Below are positions 53,658 to 64,000 of a stretch of 64,000 nucleotides of DNA, in pieces. Numbering within the stretch: the first letter of the stretch is position 1; the number at the start of each line of letters is the position of its first letter. The translations under genes were made by a program, and so were the position numbers. This DNA comes from Cercopithifilaria johnstoni (lineage: Eukaryota; Nematoda; Chromadorea; Rhabditida; Onchocercidae), in assembly GCA_916381525.1 (NCBI GenBank), contig CAKAEH010001292.1:1-64000 (forward strand), given 5' to 3'. The notes below the pieces were generated by a model. That model saw only the letters and a program-made list of their open reading frames with translations, had not been told where the DNA came from and ran no database searches.

Positions 53658-56191
53658 ATGTTATTTGAAAATCAATTGAATATTGACTTTTTTACATTAA
53701 TTTTTATGAAAATATCCTTATGTAGTTGGCTGATGTTATTTGATTTTGATATTTGTATTTGTTAATTCATTTTCTAATTCGAGGTTTTGCTTTGAAGTTT
53801 CCGATCTCTTTTCGAGTGAATTTTAAATTCTAAGAAGCAGGATTTCGAAAAACTCGAAAGAGATCTAAACTAAAGATAAATATGTAAAAAAAATTCATGT
53901 TCTTTTTTTTTGTATTTGTTGACTCATTTGGTCAGGTTCTTGTACGTTTAGCAGATTTGTTATATGTAGTTTAATTTCCAGTCGTATATATTTTATATAT
54001 ACTAAAAATTTGGTTCTTTGTAGGCGTCTGTTCCAAATTTCTTATCTGTTTTATTGAGCGACTAAATCGACTGAAGTTGAGACCATGGTTTTTGTATACA
54101 GCCCATAATTAAAGCATGCTCGTTGTTGGAAAGAACTCATAAGTTTTTCAGGATAATTCCGTCCTTTTTTTTTTGCTTGGAATAAACAAACATTTGGTAC
54201 ATGCATGGTCGAAATTAGAGTATTTCATGGCCAAAAACAGGTAATTGCTACTTTTTACGAAATAGTACGCTCAATATATCCATTCTTTATGTGTATGATG
54301 AAGCATGTAAGCCGTTTCGGCGGCATTTTTTCCAAATTCCGTGGACTGTTTTTACACTTAAAAAAAAGTATGTCATGAATTCTTGAACTGCAGCATAAAG
54401 AATGAAAGTACTGCTAGTATTCAATGATAACACTTATCATGGAAAACATGTGGTGTTATAAAATTTCGCGAGACTTTGCTAAAATCACCTATCATTTTGA
54501 TCACATTTCGAAGATGTTGCGATTCGTTCTCTTTTTATATGGGGCATCATGTTTTTCGACAATCAGTTTTATATATTAATTCGGTAAAAGAATTTTTAGT
54601 CAGTGAGGGTCATCCAATTACGGGCCTCTTCAAAATGGATTTTAAAATAGATTTAAAATATAGTGCGGGAATTTCGGCAAAAGTTCTCTTCAAATTCTAT
54701 GAAAGCCTCGTTTCATGATGCAAGTTTGCTTATTGTCTTATCACTTCTATTAACGAAAATTCCTGACTACAATTTAGCAAAAGATTCTTTCTTAACAACA
54801 ATTTATCCATTTTCTCTAAAGCAAAAATTTGGTGAGCCAACGGATCTCCCAGGCCTTCATTTATTTTGAAATCCGTTTATCGGTATTTCCACCCACTTTT
54901 TAAATACATTTTTCTTTAAAATAACCGTCTACCAACTCTTCCAGGTCGTTCTCATTTCTTTGTATGCATAATCAGTACTCAGCATTTCATAAAGTGGGTG
55001 CATTGCAACTCAAGATGACTACTACTTGCAATTTCGGTAATTCGGTCACCTTGGCGTTCAAATAACTTCATTAATAAGCAATACTTAATGACTTAAGTTA
55101 AAAATAACGAATACTTTCGTATAAAAACGGCCGCAAAAACAATGATTTATAAGCAAAATGAGAGCTGGCTTTTTGTGAGTGAGAAAAAAACAGGTGTGTC
55201 ATCAGTATTATCGCATGATCGGCGAGCCAAATGGTTTCGCCTTTCTCGTGCATAAAAATGAGAATGCATATGCAAGCACCATCCTTAACATCGAAGTCCC
55301 GTGTGTTATATTCCTGCCAACAATTCCTTCCTTGCACAGCAGGAGCAATTTTTCATACGAAGTGATTATAAAGGCTTCCTCGAGATCAAAAATAAAAGAC
55401 AATGCAATGTCCTAATGGTGTGTTTCAGGTCTGGAATGTTCATCAAGGAAGTTTCAAAAATTTCAAGAAGCAGACTTAGGACCGAAATATGTATTATAAA
55501 CGGTATTATGCAATTTCGGCGTATGGTTCAGATTTCGATGATATGCTCACATAAACTACTTGACACGTTTAACTCAAAACATAAGATTTCGAGAGCCATC
55601 CAGGAAGAGAACGGAGGAAAGAAAATTCCCATTTAAATTTAGGATTTTAAGAATTCGTCCCGAAAATGTATAGTGAATTGTAGTTTTGTGAAATCGAGTG
55701 AATACAGAAAAAAATTTAATTGAAAATTAAGGAAATAAGAATAACTTGACTAAGATGATATGTGAATTGTAATTTTGTGAAATCAAGTGAATACAGAAGA
55801 AAATTTACTTGAGAACAAAATAAAAACAACTTGATTAAGACAGCTAATAATAGGTCATGAATTTATAGCTGCATTGGTGTACATCATAACACACATTATG
55901 TTAATTGATTCAGTATAGCACACATCTTTACAATGGAGCTAAGAAGCAAATGAAAGTCCTGCTTCTATAACACAAATCTTTAAAGATAGGCAAAAAAGCA
56001 AGAATTAACAGCTGTGGTAACCGGATCAATAAAGGACCCGAAATCCAATTTAAATAACAAAATGAGATGGTGCTGTTATAATTCATTCAAAGAGTCCGCA
56101 AAAAACAGCAAAACTTCATGAATCAAGAATTGAACAGTTTGAAGAGTACCGAAAGAAATCAATTCAGCAATAAATAATACAAAAATCCTCC
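53658..56191. other. Intergenic between IPP-2 and hecd-1 (convergent ends)
   Basis: The 3' flanks of two convergent genes. An AATAAA at 54181-54186 could end IPP-2 transcripts. Open frames between about 54476 and 55636 on both strands have no family resemblance. A tandem duplication of about 85 bp lies at 55671-55842. I see no gene. Confidence 0.45.
55671..55842. repeat. Two tandem copies of an ~85-bp unit
   Basis: Copies at about 55671-55757 and 55760-55842 share GTGAATTGTA, TTTTGTGAAATC and AGTGAATACAGAA, then diverge gradually through ACAACTTGATTAAG-like ends. Non-coding tandem duplication. Confidence 0.8.
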
Positions 56192-59100
56192 TCAGTTTAG
56201 ATGAAAACCTTTCTCATTAGTTGCTGTCAGAAGACGCTCACGCATAATCTCCGCAGAACTGTAATCTGGCAATTTTAAGTAGTGAACACAAGTATTCACG
56301 GATGGGTAACTACCATCTCCGCTATCAACTTTTCGGACAATTGTCAAACGTGGATGCAAATTTGCCAAACCACCTATAAATATGGAAAATATAATGAATG
56401 AAATAAATTTTGAAAAGAGAAAACCTATCGCTTTGATTATCAGAAAAGAAATCAAGTGTAAGGAAAGAAATGATATCCAATCACAAATAATGGTTACATT
56501 CATGCTTCATACTACGAACCTGGTGGTAATGAAGAACAGCCTGTTGTGAACTGCAAAAAGGATTTGCGTTCACTAGCATTCATTCCTACTAGAACATCAA
56601 CAAAACGTAAGAAGCCAGGTGATTCCTTCGTATAGCCCAGTTTTGGCTCCGTGAAATTGATAATATCTTCACGAGTCCATTCTGGACATTGATCACCAGA
56701 TAGCAAAGTCTGCAAACGAACAAATTTTTCAGTTTAAAATCCCGAAAAAATGAAACTTTGATTCCATTTTGGAAAAAAATGTGGTAGTTATCAACACAAC
56801 CTGAAAAAACACTACCAAAGATATTAATACAGAAACGAAAAATTTGGAGTTGAAACCTGCCTGTAATTCTCTTGGAACAAACATCCTTAAATTTCGCAAA
56901 GGAAAAACAAGATCAAAACCAGCTCGGAATGCTTTAAACTGAAAATGGAACATACACATATTGGCAACGTATAAAACTATTCACCACTAATCATCAATAT
57001 GAATGAAGCAGAACTATAAACATGCAGAAATTTTAACTAATCGAGTTACGAATTAGTTGATGAAAATATGCCTTCAAAATAGTGACAAATAAGGTAATTC
57101 CCTCATAATTGCAACGAAAGTTTATACCTGATTAAGAATACCAGAATTTAGATAGAAATTTGTGCATGCAGCAATATAAAGTTCAACGTTATTAGCAGTG
57201 ACATCGATATTTGCACCATTTTCAATTAGTTCCATTTGCTTATAATTGAATACGGTTGACGATGGATTTACACTGAAATAGTTGAGCGCTCAGACCAGAC
57301 CAAAATATATAGCCATCTCAATAGAAGAAATTTAACTTCATTTATAAGAAAAAATTTCATAAAGGTGTGCTCACCAAAAAGTTAGTGATAAGTCCTCAAC
57401 TGTACATTCTGAACCATTAATATTTAATTTAAGTTGCTGGATTTGTCGCCGTCGAGTGTTTAAATCAAATCTGTGATCAGCTTCAATAGAACGTTTCTGC
57501 GCTACATATGCAGCTAGCTCTTTTAATATACGACCTGAATAATCGCCCCTTTAATATTGCTAAATTAAATGAGTACAGCAACAACTAACAGCTCTTTCAT
57601 CATCGCTAGACAACAGTTTATTTATTAAACAATTTTCAAATCCATCACTCATGTTTACGGTTAAAATTTCTGGTAATCTCTTTCTTGAATCCTTTAAGAA
57701 AGAAACCAAAATCTCATTTTTTTTTTGTATTTATTCAAAAAAAGGAAAAAAATATTGCAGAACTGTTGGCATAACCAGAACACATGCTGAAAAACACCGA
57801 CTATATCATCAATATAAAGCACGATTCATAGCTACAAAAACCACGTTGGAATAATAGACCATAAGTAGTTTATAAGCTTTCAAGTTCAACCGACCTTTGA
57901 CTGGGAATACTTCTTCCAAATCATCCAAAGTAAGCACACCATTTAGATTAAGTGTCTCTTCTTCAGTTAACTAAATAAAATTACATCATGTAATCTACAT
58001 CATAGAAAAATCAAATCCTCTATACGAACTTCTGGCATTAACTACTTCCAATATTCCAACAAACCTTCACCAAATTTGGAAATAGAAAAACAATTATGAA
58101 AATTTCCGAATGACATTATAACTTCATCTTGCTTGGATGAGCACAAAGAGTACCTGTGAATTAGTAATCATTTTTAAAAACGGTTGCGAGAGCGGTAAAT
58201 CTACCAGACGACCATCCTGCAGTACTTTGGCTAGAAAAATACCGAAAATTCGAAATAATTTAGAAACACGTGAATTTTCTGCAGATGGCACTGGTAACGA
58301 AGCCGGAAAAAGTCCTCCAGCGCGACGAACATAATATCTATATATTAATACATAAAATACTTTCGCACCCAAATTAAAAAAACTCCCCAGCAAGCACAAG
58401 TGAGAAAGACGACTTTGCACATCAGCGATAATATGATAACATTTACCCCGATGGTTTCATACCCTCGCCAAGATCTAGCTCTTCTGTGCGATCAGTATCC
58501 GTATCATCACAAATCCACATTGCCAAATCTTTACGTTGAAATTCAGCAGCCATCTAAATTATGCAAACTGACTTTCCGCGATGCAAGAGATGACAAAAAA
58601 AAACAAAATTTAAAACAAACGTAAGATAAAGTTGTGGTACAAACCAAAGCATAAAACTCCAATGTAGGTCCCAAACCAGTTCCTTCTTCATCAATATACT
58701 CAACTTCCAGCACGGCTTTCCTAGAGGCATGAAACTCCAGTAATCGAACAGCATATTCGAATAATTGCTCATCATTACGAGGCACCTAGGATTAAATGTT
58801 TTGCAGGTAAAAAGAATGACACAGTAGAGTATTAAAAAAATTGTTTCGAATTTTTGAAGACAGATATTAAAGCCAGAAATCTCGTTTCTACAACTTCTGG
58901 AATCATTACCAGCAAAAGTCGATTTTTTTTGAAAAAATACCTTAATGCGTTCATGTTTAATTCGACCTATGCGGAACTCCGGATAATTATCATCTCTACG
59001 AGTTCCAGCAAGATTCGATACTGCTATAGCACTTGTCGCACCACGAGACTGTTCAAGCATCTGTTAATTACACATTAAAATATTCTGAATAATATGATCA

Positions 59101-62100
59101 CTGTTTCACTATTTACTAGCTGATCAAGCACATCGCTGCAACTGTCAGAACAAGACACAGTAAAATGGAGAGCTGATCCTGACGCACCAATTAAGGCAAT
59201 AAATTCCGTACCTGGTCGTGACGAGTTTGTAGCCATACAATCGAACGCGAAGTGCCAAATGCAGTAGCTCGAAAGTAATTATTCCTATAAAAAAATGAAA
59301 TACGGCGGTGACAGCTATTAACTGCATCATAATGAAACCATGTTTTTATACCCTCCTTTTCCCCCATCTTTTGATTCCAAACTCCAATTCTTTAGTTCAC
59401 AGTACCTTATCCATCATTGCAGAAAGAAGCACTGTGCACTGAGATAAATGAACACGTTTAGAAGAGAAAAAAAGACCTTTCAAAACAACATTGTGCTCAG
59501 AGTCAGAAATTTAGCCATTTTAACCAAAATTGGTTAACAAAAGTAGAAGAATAATACTAATCTGCGTCAGCAACTCCATGCGATATCGAAGAGGGAGCTA
59601 ACCTTGTTTCAACATTAAATAAACATGGATATTTGAAAACGAGTTCATCACACCACGGCGGCAAAGCTCTTGCAGAAACAATCAACGGATCTGCCAGTTC
59701 TTGCATCAGCTTTTGAGTCAATTTTTCACTAACAAAAATATCTGTCATCATTTCATATTCCATTACACTTACGCCAATTTGATAGAGGTTTGAAAGAACT
59801 TCTAATGTCTGAAATTTGTGCGTAGAACTTGAACAATTAGCATTGAATTTAATTTCTCAATACTTTTATCCAGGTCATCTTTTGACCCAAAACTTTAAGA
59901 CAAAGATTCAACACAACGAATCCCATCATTCTTCGCCAGATGCTATTTTTCAATCAAAAAAAAATCTGATGATAAACAAGGCCTGACTATAACGGAACAG
60001 TTGCCACAATTCGCAAACCAGAAATCCAAGTACAATAAGACAACTAGACTTACGTGAGCAACATTTTCTGGAATACTATTCATTTCTGCAATTTTTTTAT
60101 TAACGGTTTGGGGAAGTTCATTATTATCACATGCATCTCCATAAACTAGTGTATATGTTGGTTCCCAAACACGCCGTGTTCTTTCATTTTTCTGCAATGT
60201 CAATTAAAGACCAAATCAATAACATCCGAATTTAAACACAACGATGAATCATCAAGTATTTTAACAATTCAATACTAGAGAGGCAAATGGATACAAAGCA
60301 AATGCAGTGCTCTGAATTTTCATTCATCAGATTCAGCAACTGTCGTATATATATAAACTAAACATATTGCTACAATATGGTATTATCAATGCATATTTAA
60401 AGGATATAAGTGAGCATTTATTTTATAGTATTACCTGTCCCCAATCAACGCTTTGAACAAGCTGATGGAGGTAGAAAAATATGGATCTATCATTATCATC
60501 CAATTCGACGGTAACATTATTGATGTTCGTTAAATTAGGCCCTTGAAGATATAGACGCAACTCTGGTTCCTGAAAAACAATGCCTGAAATATAAGTAATT
60601 GTAGAAAATTTCATCTTCTAAATCATACTTTCTCTTCCGAATGTAGCGTTGAACAAGCAGAAGGAAACATTGCTTCGCCCTGAGACTCAGTGATATCTTG
60701 TGGTAGTTCGACATCCTGGGTCTGTAACAACGATAATATTAATATTAATAACCGAATTATCAAAGGTATTCATATCATTACTAGACTTAACCACAGCGCT
60801 GTATTGATTGTAAAGTAAATCTTATGAAGTTTAATAAATGAATTATATAAAAAATCAACAATTATACAAAAATCAAAAAACCAACAACCTACATCTCGTA
60901 ATGCACAGCAAATAAAGTGAAACATGACAATAAAAGATACCTGATTGACATTTGTTCTGCCTGGACGAGGATCGAAAGCAGGAATTAAAGCGGGGAGTTG
61001 GTGCTTCAGAACAAACTCATCATCCCAATTCCGACTGAGACCTCCTCTGCTCTGTTTGCTCTCATTTGGAGAAGTTGATACTCGTAAACCTCGATCACTT
61101 ATCAATCTCCCAGCCTCCCCCATTACAATCTTTAAATAAAAAATAAAGCATTAACAATAAAGAGTTCATTAATACAAAGATTGAGAATTGAATTCAGATT
61201 CGGTTTCATTTCGAAACGCGTTCTATACTGACATCTTACATCCAACCAGTCAAGAAAAAAACTAAAATAAATTGACTGAATACAAAAAAGAATCTTGCCT
61301 GCTTCCAGTTAAGCTTTAACTCTCCACTGGATCCAATACTTCCTCCATTAGACTGCCTACGAAGAGCAGCTGCTGCTTGTGCGAGTGCCTCCACAGATAA
61401 ACCATTCGCATACTCCTCATCACAATCATCTTCATTACCTTCATCTTGCATTTCCTCGTCATATATGTCATCCTGAAGTGAATGCAAACAACAAGTGAAA
61501 TGATTCAAACTGTTACGCAAACGTGGGTACGAAATCTCCATAGCAATAAATTTCAATCCTTAATTTCAACTACTAAAAAAAGTAAATTTCAATCCTTAAT
61601 TTCAACTACTAAAAAAAGTACATTTTTTTGATTCATTTGATAAACATCCTCCCTTGTTGTCTATCTAGTCCATCTCAGTGAATACAAAAAAATTCTTTCC
61701 AATATCGAAAATATATGACACCGTTTATTGAAATGTAATGCTTATAATCGACTGTGTTTGTTGCTTTTTTTTTTTTTTTTTTTTTAAATAGACGGAATAC
61801 ATTGAATGCAGACCTCAATTTCTTCTAACTCGAGACCATTCAATGAACCACTAGAATCAAGGATTTGCTGCATGACAACAGTGCGTAAAACATCTGCGTA
61901 ACTACCTAAACGAGAACGAAAACTGCCTCCACTGCTTTGCATACTACGTCGTGAGCCTAAAATGCAGGTATTTATCTATATTAAATATGCAAAAAAATTT
62001 TTAACATTATAAACAGTCAAAACTTTCCCTATAAATAGCTCTGAATACATGTCTATTCATATTTTACTAACATATAGAGGCACTTTGCCATGATAAAATA

Positions 62101-64000
62101 CAAAAATCATAATAAATATAATAAAATATCAAAATAAAATAACAAACAAATTAAAAAGAAAGAAGCAGAAAAGTTTATAAACCTATAAGGAAAGAATGTG
62201 TTCTTTATTCTCGTTTATCAAGAACTTTAAGAATGACAAAAATACATACAAGCAGCAGACTGTGTCCCAGAAGCTGGCCGGTAACCCGTTCCAAACGAAG
62301 GTTTACCAGGTGCCCTTTGGGGACCACCTGATTGATTTGATCCAATTGCTTCCACCGATGCATCAACTCTATCGGAAATATCTTCTTCTAAATAATCATA
62401 TATAACTAACCACTAGCAAACACGACATATTAGCAGAAGTAGCAGGACTACAAAATTATTTCAATCCGAAAATTCCTACGAAATGATACTTGTTGCGTTT
62501 TTCTCTGATACTCAGAACAAAGCTATTGAAAGATACCTGACTTTAAAATAAGCTAAAACAAAGAAACACGGACCTGAAAACTGCCTTCTCGAACAGGAAT
62601 TTAAAGATGCTCTGCGATCAGCTGAATAAAAAACTGTGCTACCAGCACTCGATACTTCATCTGCCGCTGCTTCATGAAGATTATTTTCTTCAGCTGAAAG
62701 CCACAGCGTAGAAACAAAATAACAATCCAAAAAAGACAGCGAATTCATCTTTTTTTTTCTTTCGCACATAAACATTAAATTAAGTAGCACGCTAATTCAC
62801 CACCGCCATTTCAAACTATTTTTTCATGTAATCTCACTAACGTTATAAGGACCAAGATCTCAAAAGAATTGCTAATGCGCAAAACAAAAGTTCTAATATA
62901 TATAACCAATACTTATGATTCTCCGTTCGGCATTAAATGACTGCAACATCATAGGCACCAATGAGATTTTCACAGGCTCCAAGGGAAATGTATTTTCTTG
63001 CATCCCTGAGCGACTTCCTTCCCTTTGTTTCCACTCATTTCCTAGTCTGCTTTCGCTCGATTCGCCATCGATAAACAGATCAAAATTAAGACGATTTTTC
63101 GAAATACTATGCTTGAATATCTTACAATTATTTTTTTTAATTAATTCCTACAAAAGCTATACTTCGATTTTACTCTAAAAACATCAACAATAGCACAGTG
63201 ATTTTAAAGAGAAATAATTACCAGCAATTGATGTGATAGTGTCGATGCGATCACTGGCTTCACTATTTATATCAGCGTTTTTGCGAATAACTTCATGAGT
63301 CAGTGCTGCAAACGATTCGTCCGTTATTCGTCCATTCCCTTCATCGATTAAATATCGCTGAGTAGAGTCACGTATTGCTATAATAAATCATGCATTTTTA
63401 TACCATTACACTTTTCTTTAAGAGATAGAAGAGTCTTTTGTTCTCTTGGAACATTTTTATCATCTGGATGACTGAATCAAAATGTATTGAGCTCCCATAA
63501 AAGACAGGATAATAGAATTAAAACTGCAAGTTGAAGACTTCAGTTGCAAGCACGCTCATGCACTCACTAATAAAGGATGAGTAATATGCAAAAACACAGC
63601 ATGTTTTAAGAATAACCATGTTTTATCTGTGCATAAAATGTGACCCGTTACACTTTTCAAGTGCCCAGGACAGAAACACTATTAAATAGTCAAAACGAAA
63701 AATAGCAGAAGTAAATCGAAAGATGCTTCGAAGAAAGCCTACCATTATCACCATCATTTATCAGAGCTAAACCGCTTCCTGCAAACGCAAATCGACGTAA
63801 ACTACGAAGCCGCGACGGATCGTTGGCCAAATCTTGCAGAATATTCCTCACCAGATCATCACCACCGGGCACGAATATTTGCTCAGTGTTTGACATCGCT
63901 CCCGACTGTTGAAGTTGTCGCAAAACAACCAAATTTGGAACGCTAACACTCAAACTAAATATGGTGAAATAGAACAAACGATGAACATAATATTGTAAAT
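56192..64000 (-). CDS. hecd-1: HECTD1-type HECT E3 ubiquitin ligase, C-terminal part
   Basis: Single large E3 ligase that forms a thioester with ubiquitin before transferring it; partial, running past the right edge. Exons 5' to 3' are 63954-63743, 63377-63222, 63106-62913, 62693-62574, 62387-62250, 61956-61814, 61472-61299, 61129-60941, 60721-60629, 60569-60435, 60191-60054, 59808-59603, 59284-59212, 59060-58941, 58785-58645, 58553-58447, 58337-58154, 57970-57895, 57534-57375, 57272-57128, 56938-56861, 56709-56520 and 56373-56192. An acidic stretch (exon at 61472) precedes WDDEFVLKHQLPALIPAFDP. The HECT domain shows DEEGTGLGPTLEFYAL, FGIFLAKVLQDGRLVDLPLS, DIINFTEPKLGYTKESPGFL, and catalytic cysteine in TCVHYLKLPDYSS; it ends GFHLN, as in HECTD1. 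Introns after 61299 and 56861 look GC-AG. The 63222/63106 junction does not match in phase as written, so one boundary there is wrong. Confidence 0.95.
61548..61619. repeat. Two tandem 36-bp copies in a hecd-1 intron
   Basis: Identical copies at 61548-61583 and 61584-61619, within the intron between exons 61956-61814 and 61472-61299. Recent tandem duplication. Confidence 0.9.
61766..61785. repeat. Poly-T tract in a hecd-1 intron
   Basis: About 19 consecutive T on the plus strand (poly-A in the sense of hecd-1). Probably a length-variable homopolymer. Confidence 0.85.

Noticed and set aside
59061..59211. Coding-looking frame GTEFIALIGASGSALHFTV on the minus strand
   Set aside because: It is in a different frame from the flanking hecd-1 exons, and the HECTD1 alignment passes directly from RSIVWLQTRHDQ to MLEQSRGATS. 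I treat it as intron.
1..64000. Wolbachia-derived insertions, transposons or CRISPR
   Set aside because: No bacterial-type gene, transposase, reverse transcriptase, long terminal repeat or regularly spaced repeat array was recognisable.

Overview
The window reads as nuclear DNA of a nematode, most likely a spirurid/filarial-type worm. It is AT-rich, with small exons (24 to about 460 bp), T-rich 3' splice sites (TTTCAG/TTTTAG), likely spliced-leader acceptors just before start codons, and proteins whose closest recognisable relatives are metazoan developmental and housekeeping genes. No bacterial operon, CRISPR array, virus or intact mobile element was seen. The species cannot be named from the sequence alone.

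Layout. 1-3302 (+): the 3' five exons of a Wnt ligand gene whose 5' end is not found here. 3303-9312: intergenic, with one orphan exon candidate. 9313-18251 (-): a complete nine-exon ZEB/ZFH-1 family gene (zag-1), with zinc fingers, a homeodomain, a PLDLS co-repressor motif and zinc fingers. 18252-39742: a 21.5 kb stretch almost without recognisable genes, rich in simple repeats and in short open segments of unclear status. It is plausibly regulatory territory for zag-1.

39743-53657 is a compact + strand block. It holds ribosomal protein eL33 (rpl-33, ending in a 24-nt coding exon), a tetraspanin related to the TSPAN5/14/33 group, the GPI-transamidase subunit PIG-S, and protein phosphatase inhibitor 2 (IPP-2). 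IPP-2 is preceded by a decayed tandem copy of its own first exon, and its last intron holds a 41-bp near-perfect hairpin. 56192-63954 (-): 23 exons encoding the C-terminal about 1,118 codons of a HECTD1-type HECT E3 ubiquitin ligase (hecd-1). The gene continues beyond the right edge, and two of its introns appear to be GC-AG.

The genes do not form one pathway. Wnt, ZAG-1, tetraspanin and HECD-1 are signalling or developmental genes; eL33, PIG-S and IPP-2 are housekeeping genes. I found no convincing new biological system. The most useful novelties are the IPP-2 exon pseudogene, the perfect intronic hairpin, the GC-AG introns, the CAGGTG sites around zag-1, a possible frame-shifting exon in PIG-S, and several orphan exon candidates.
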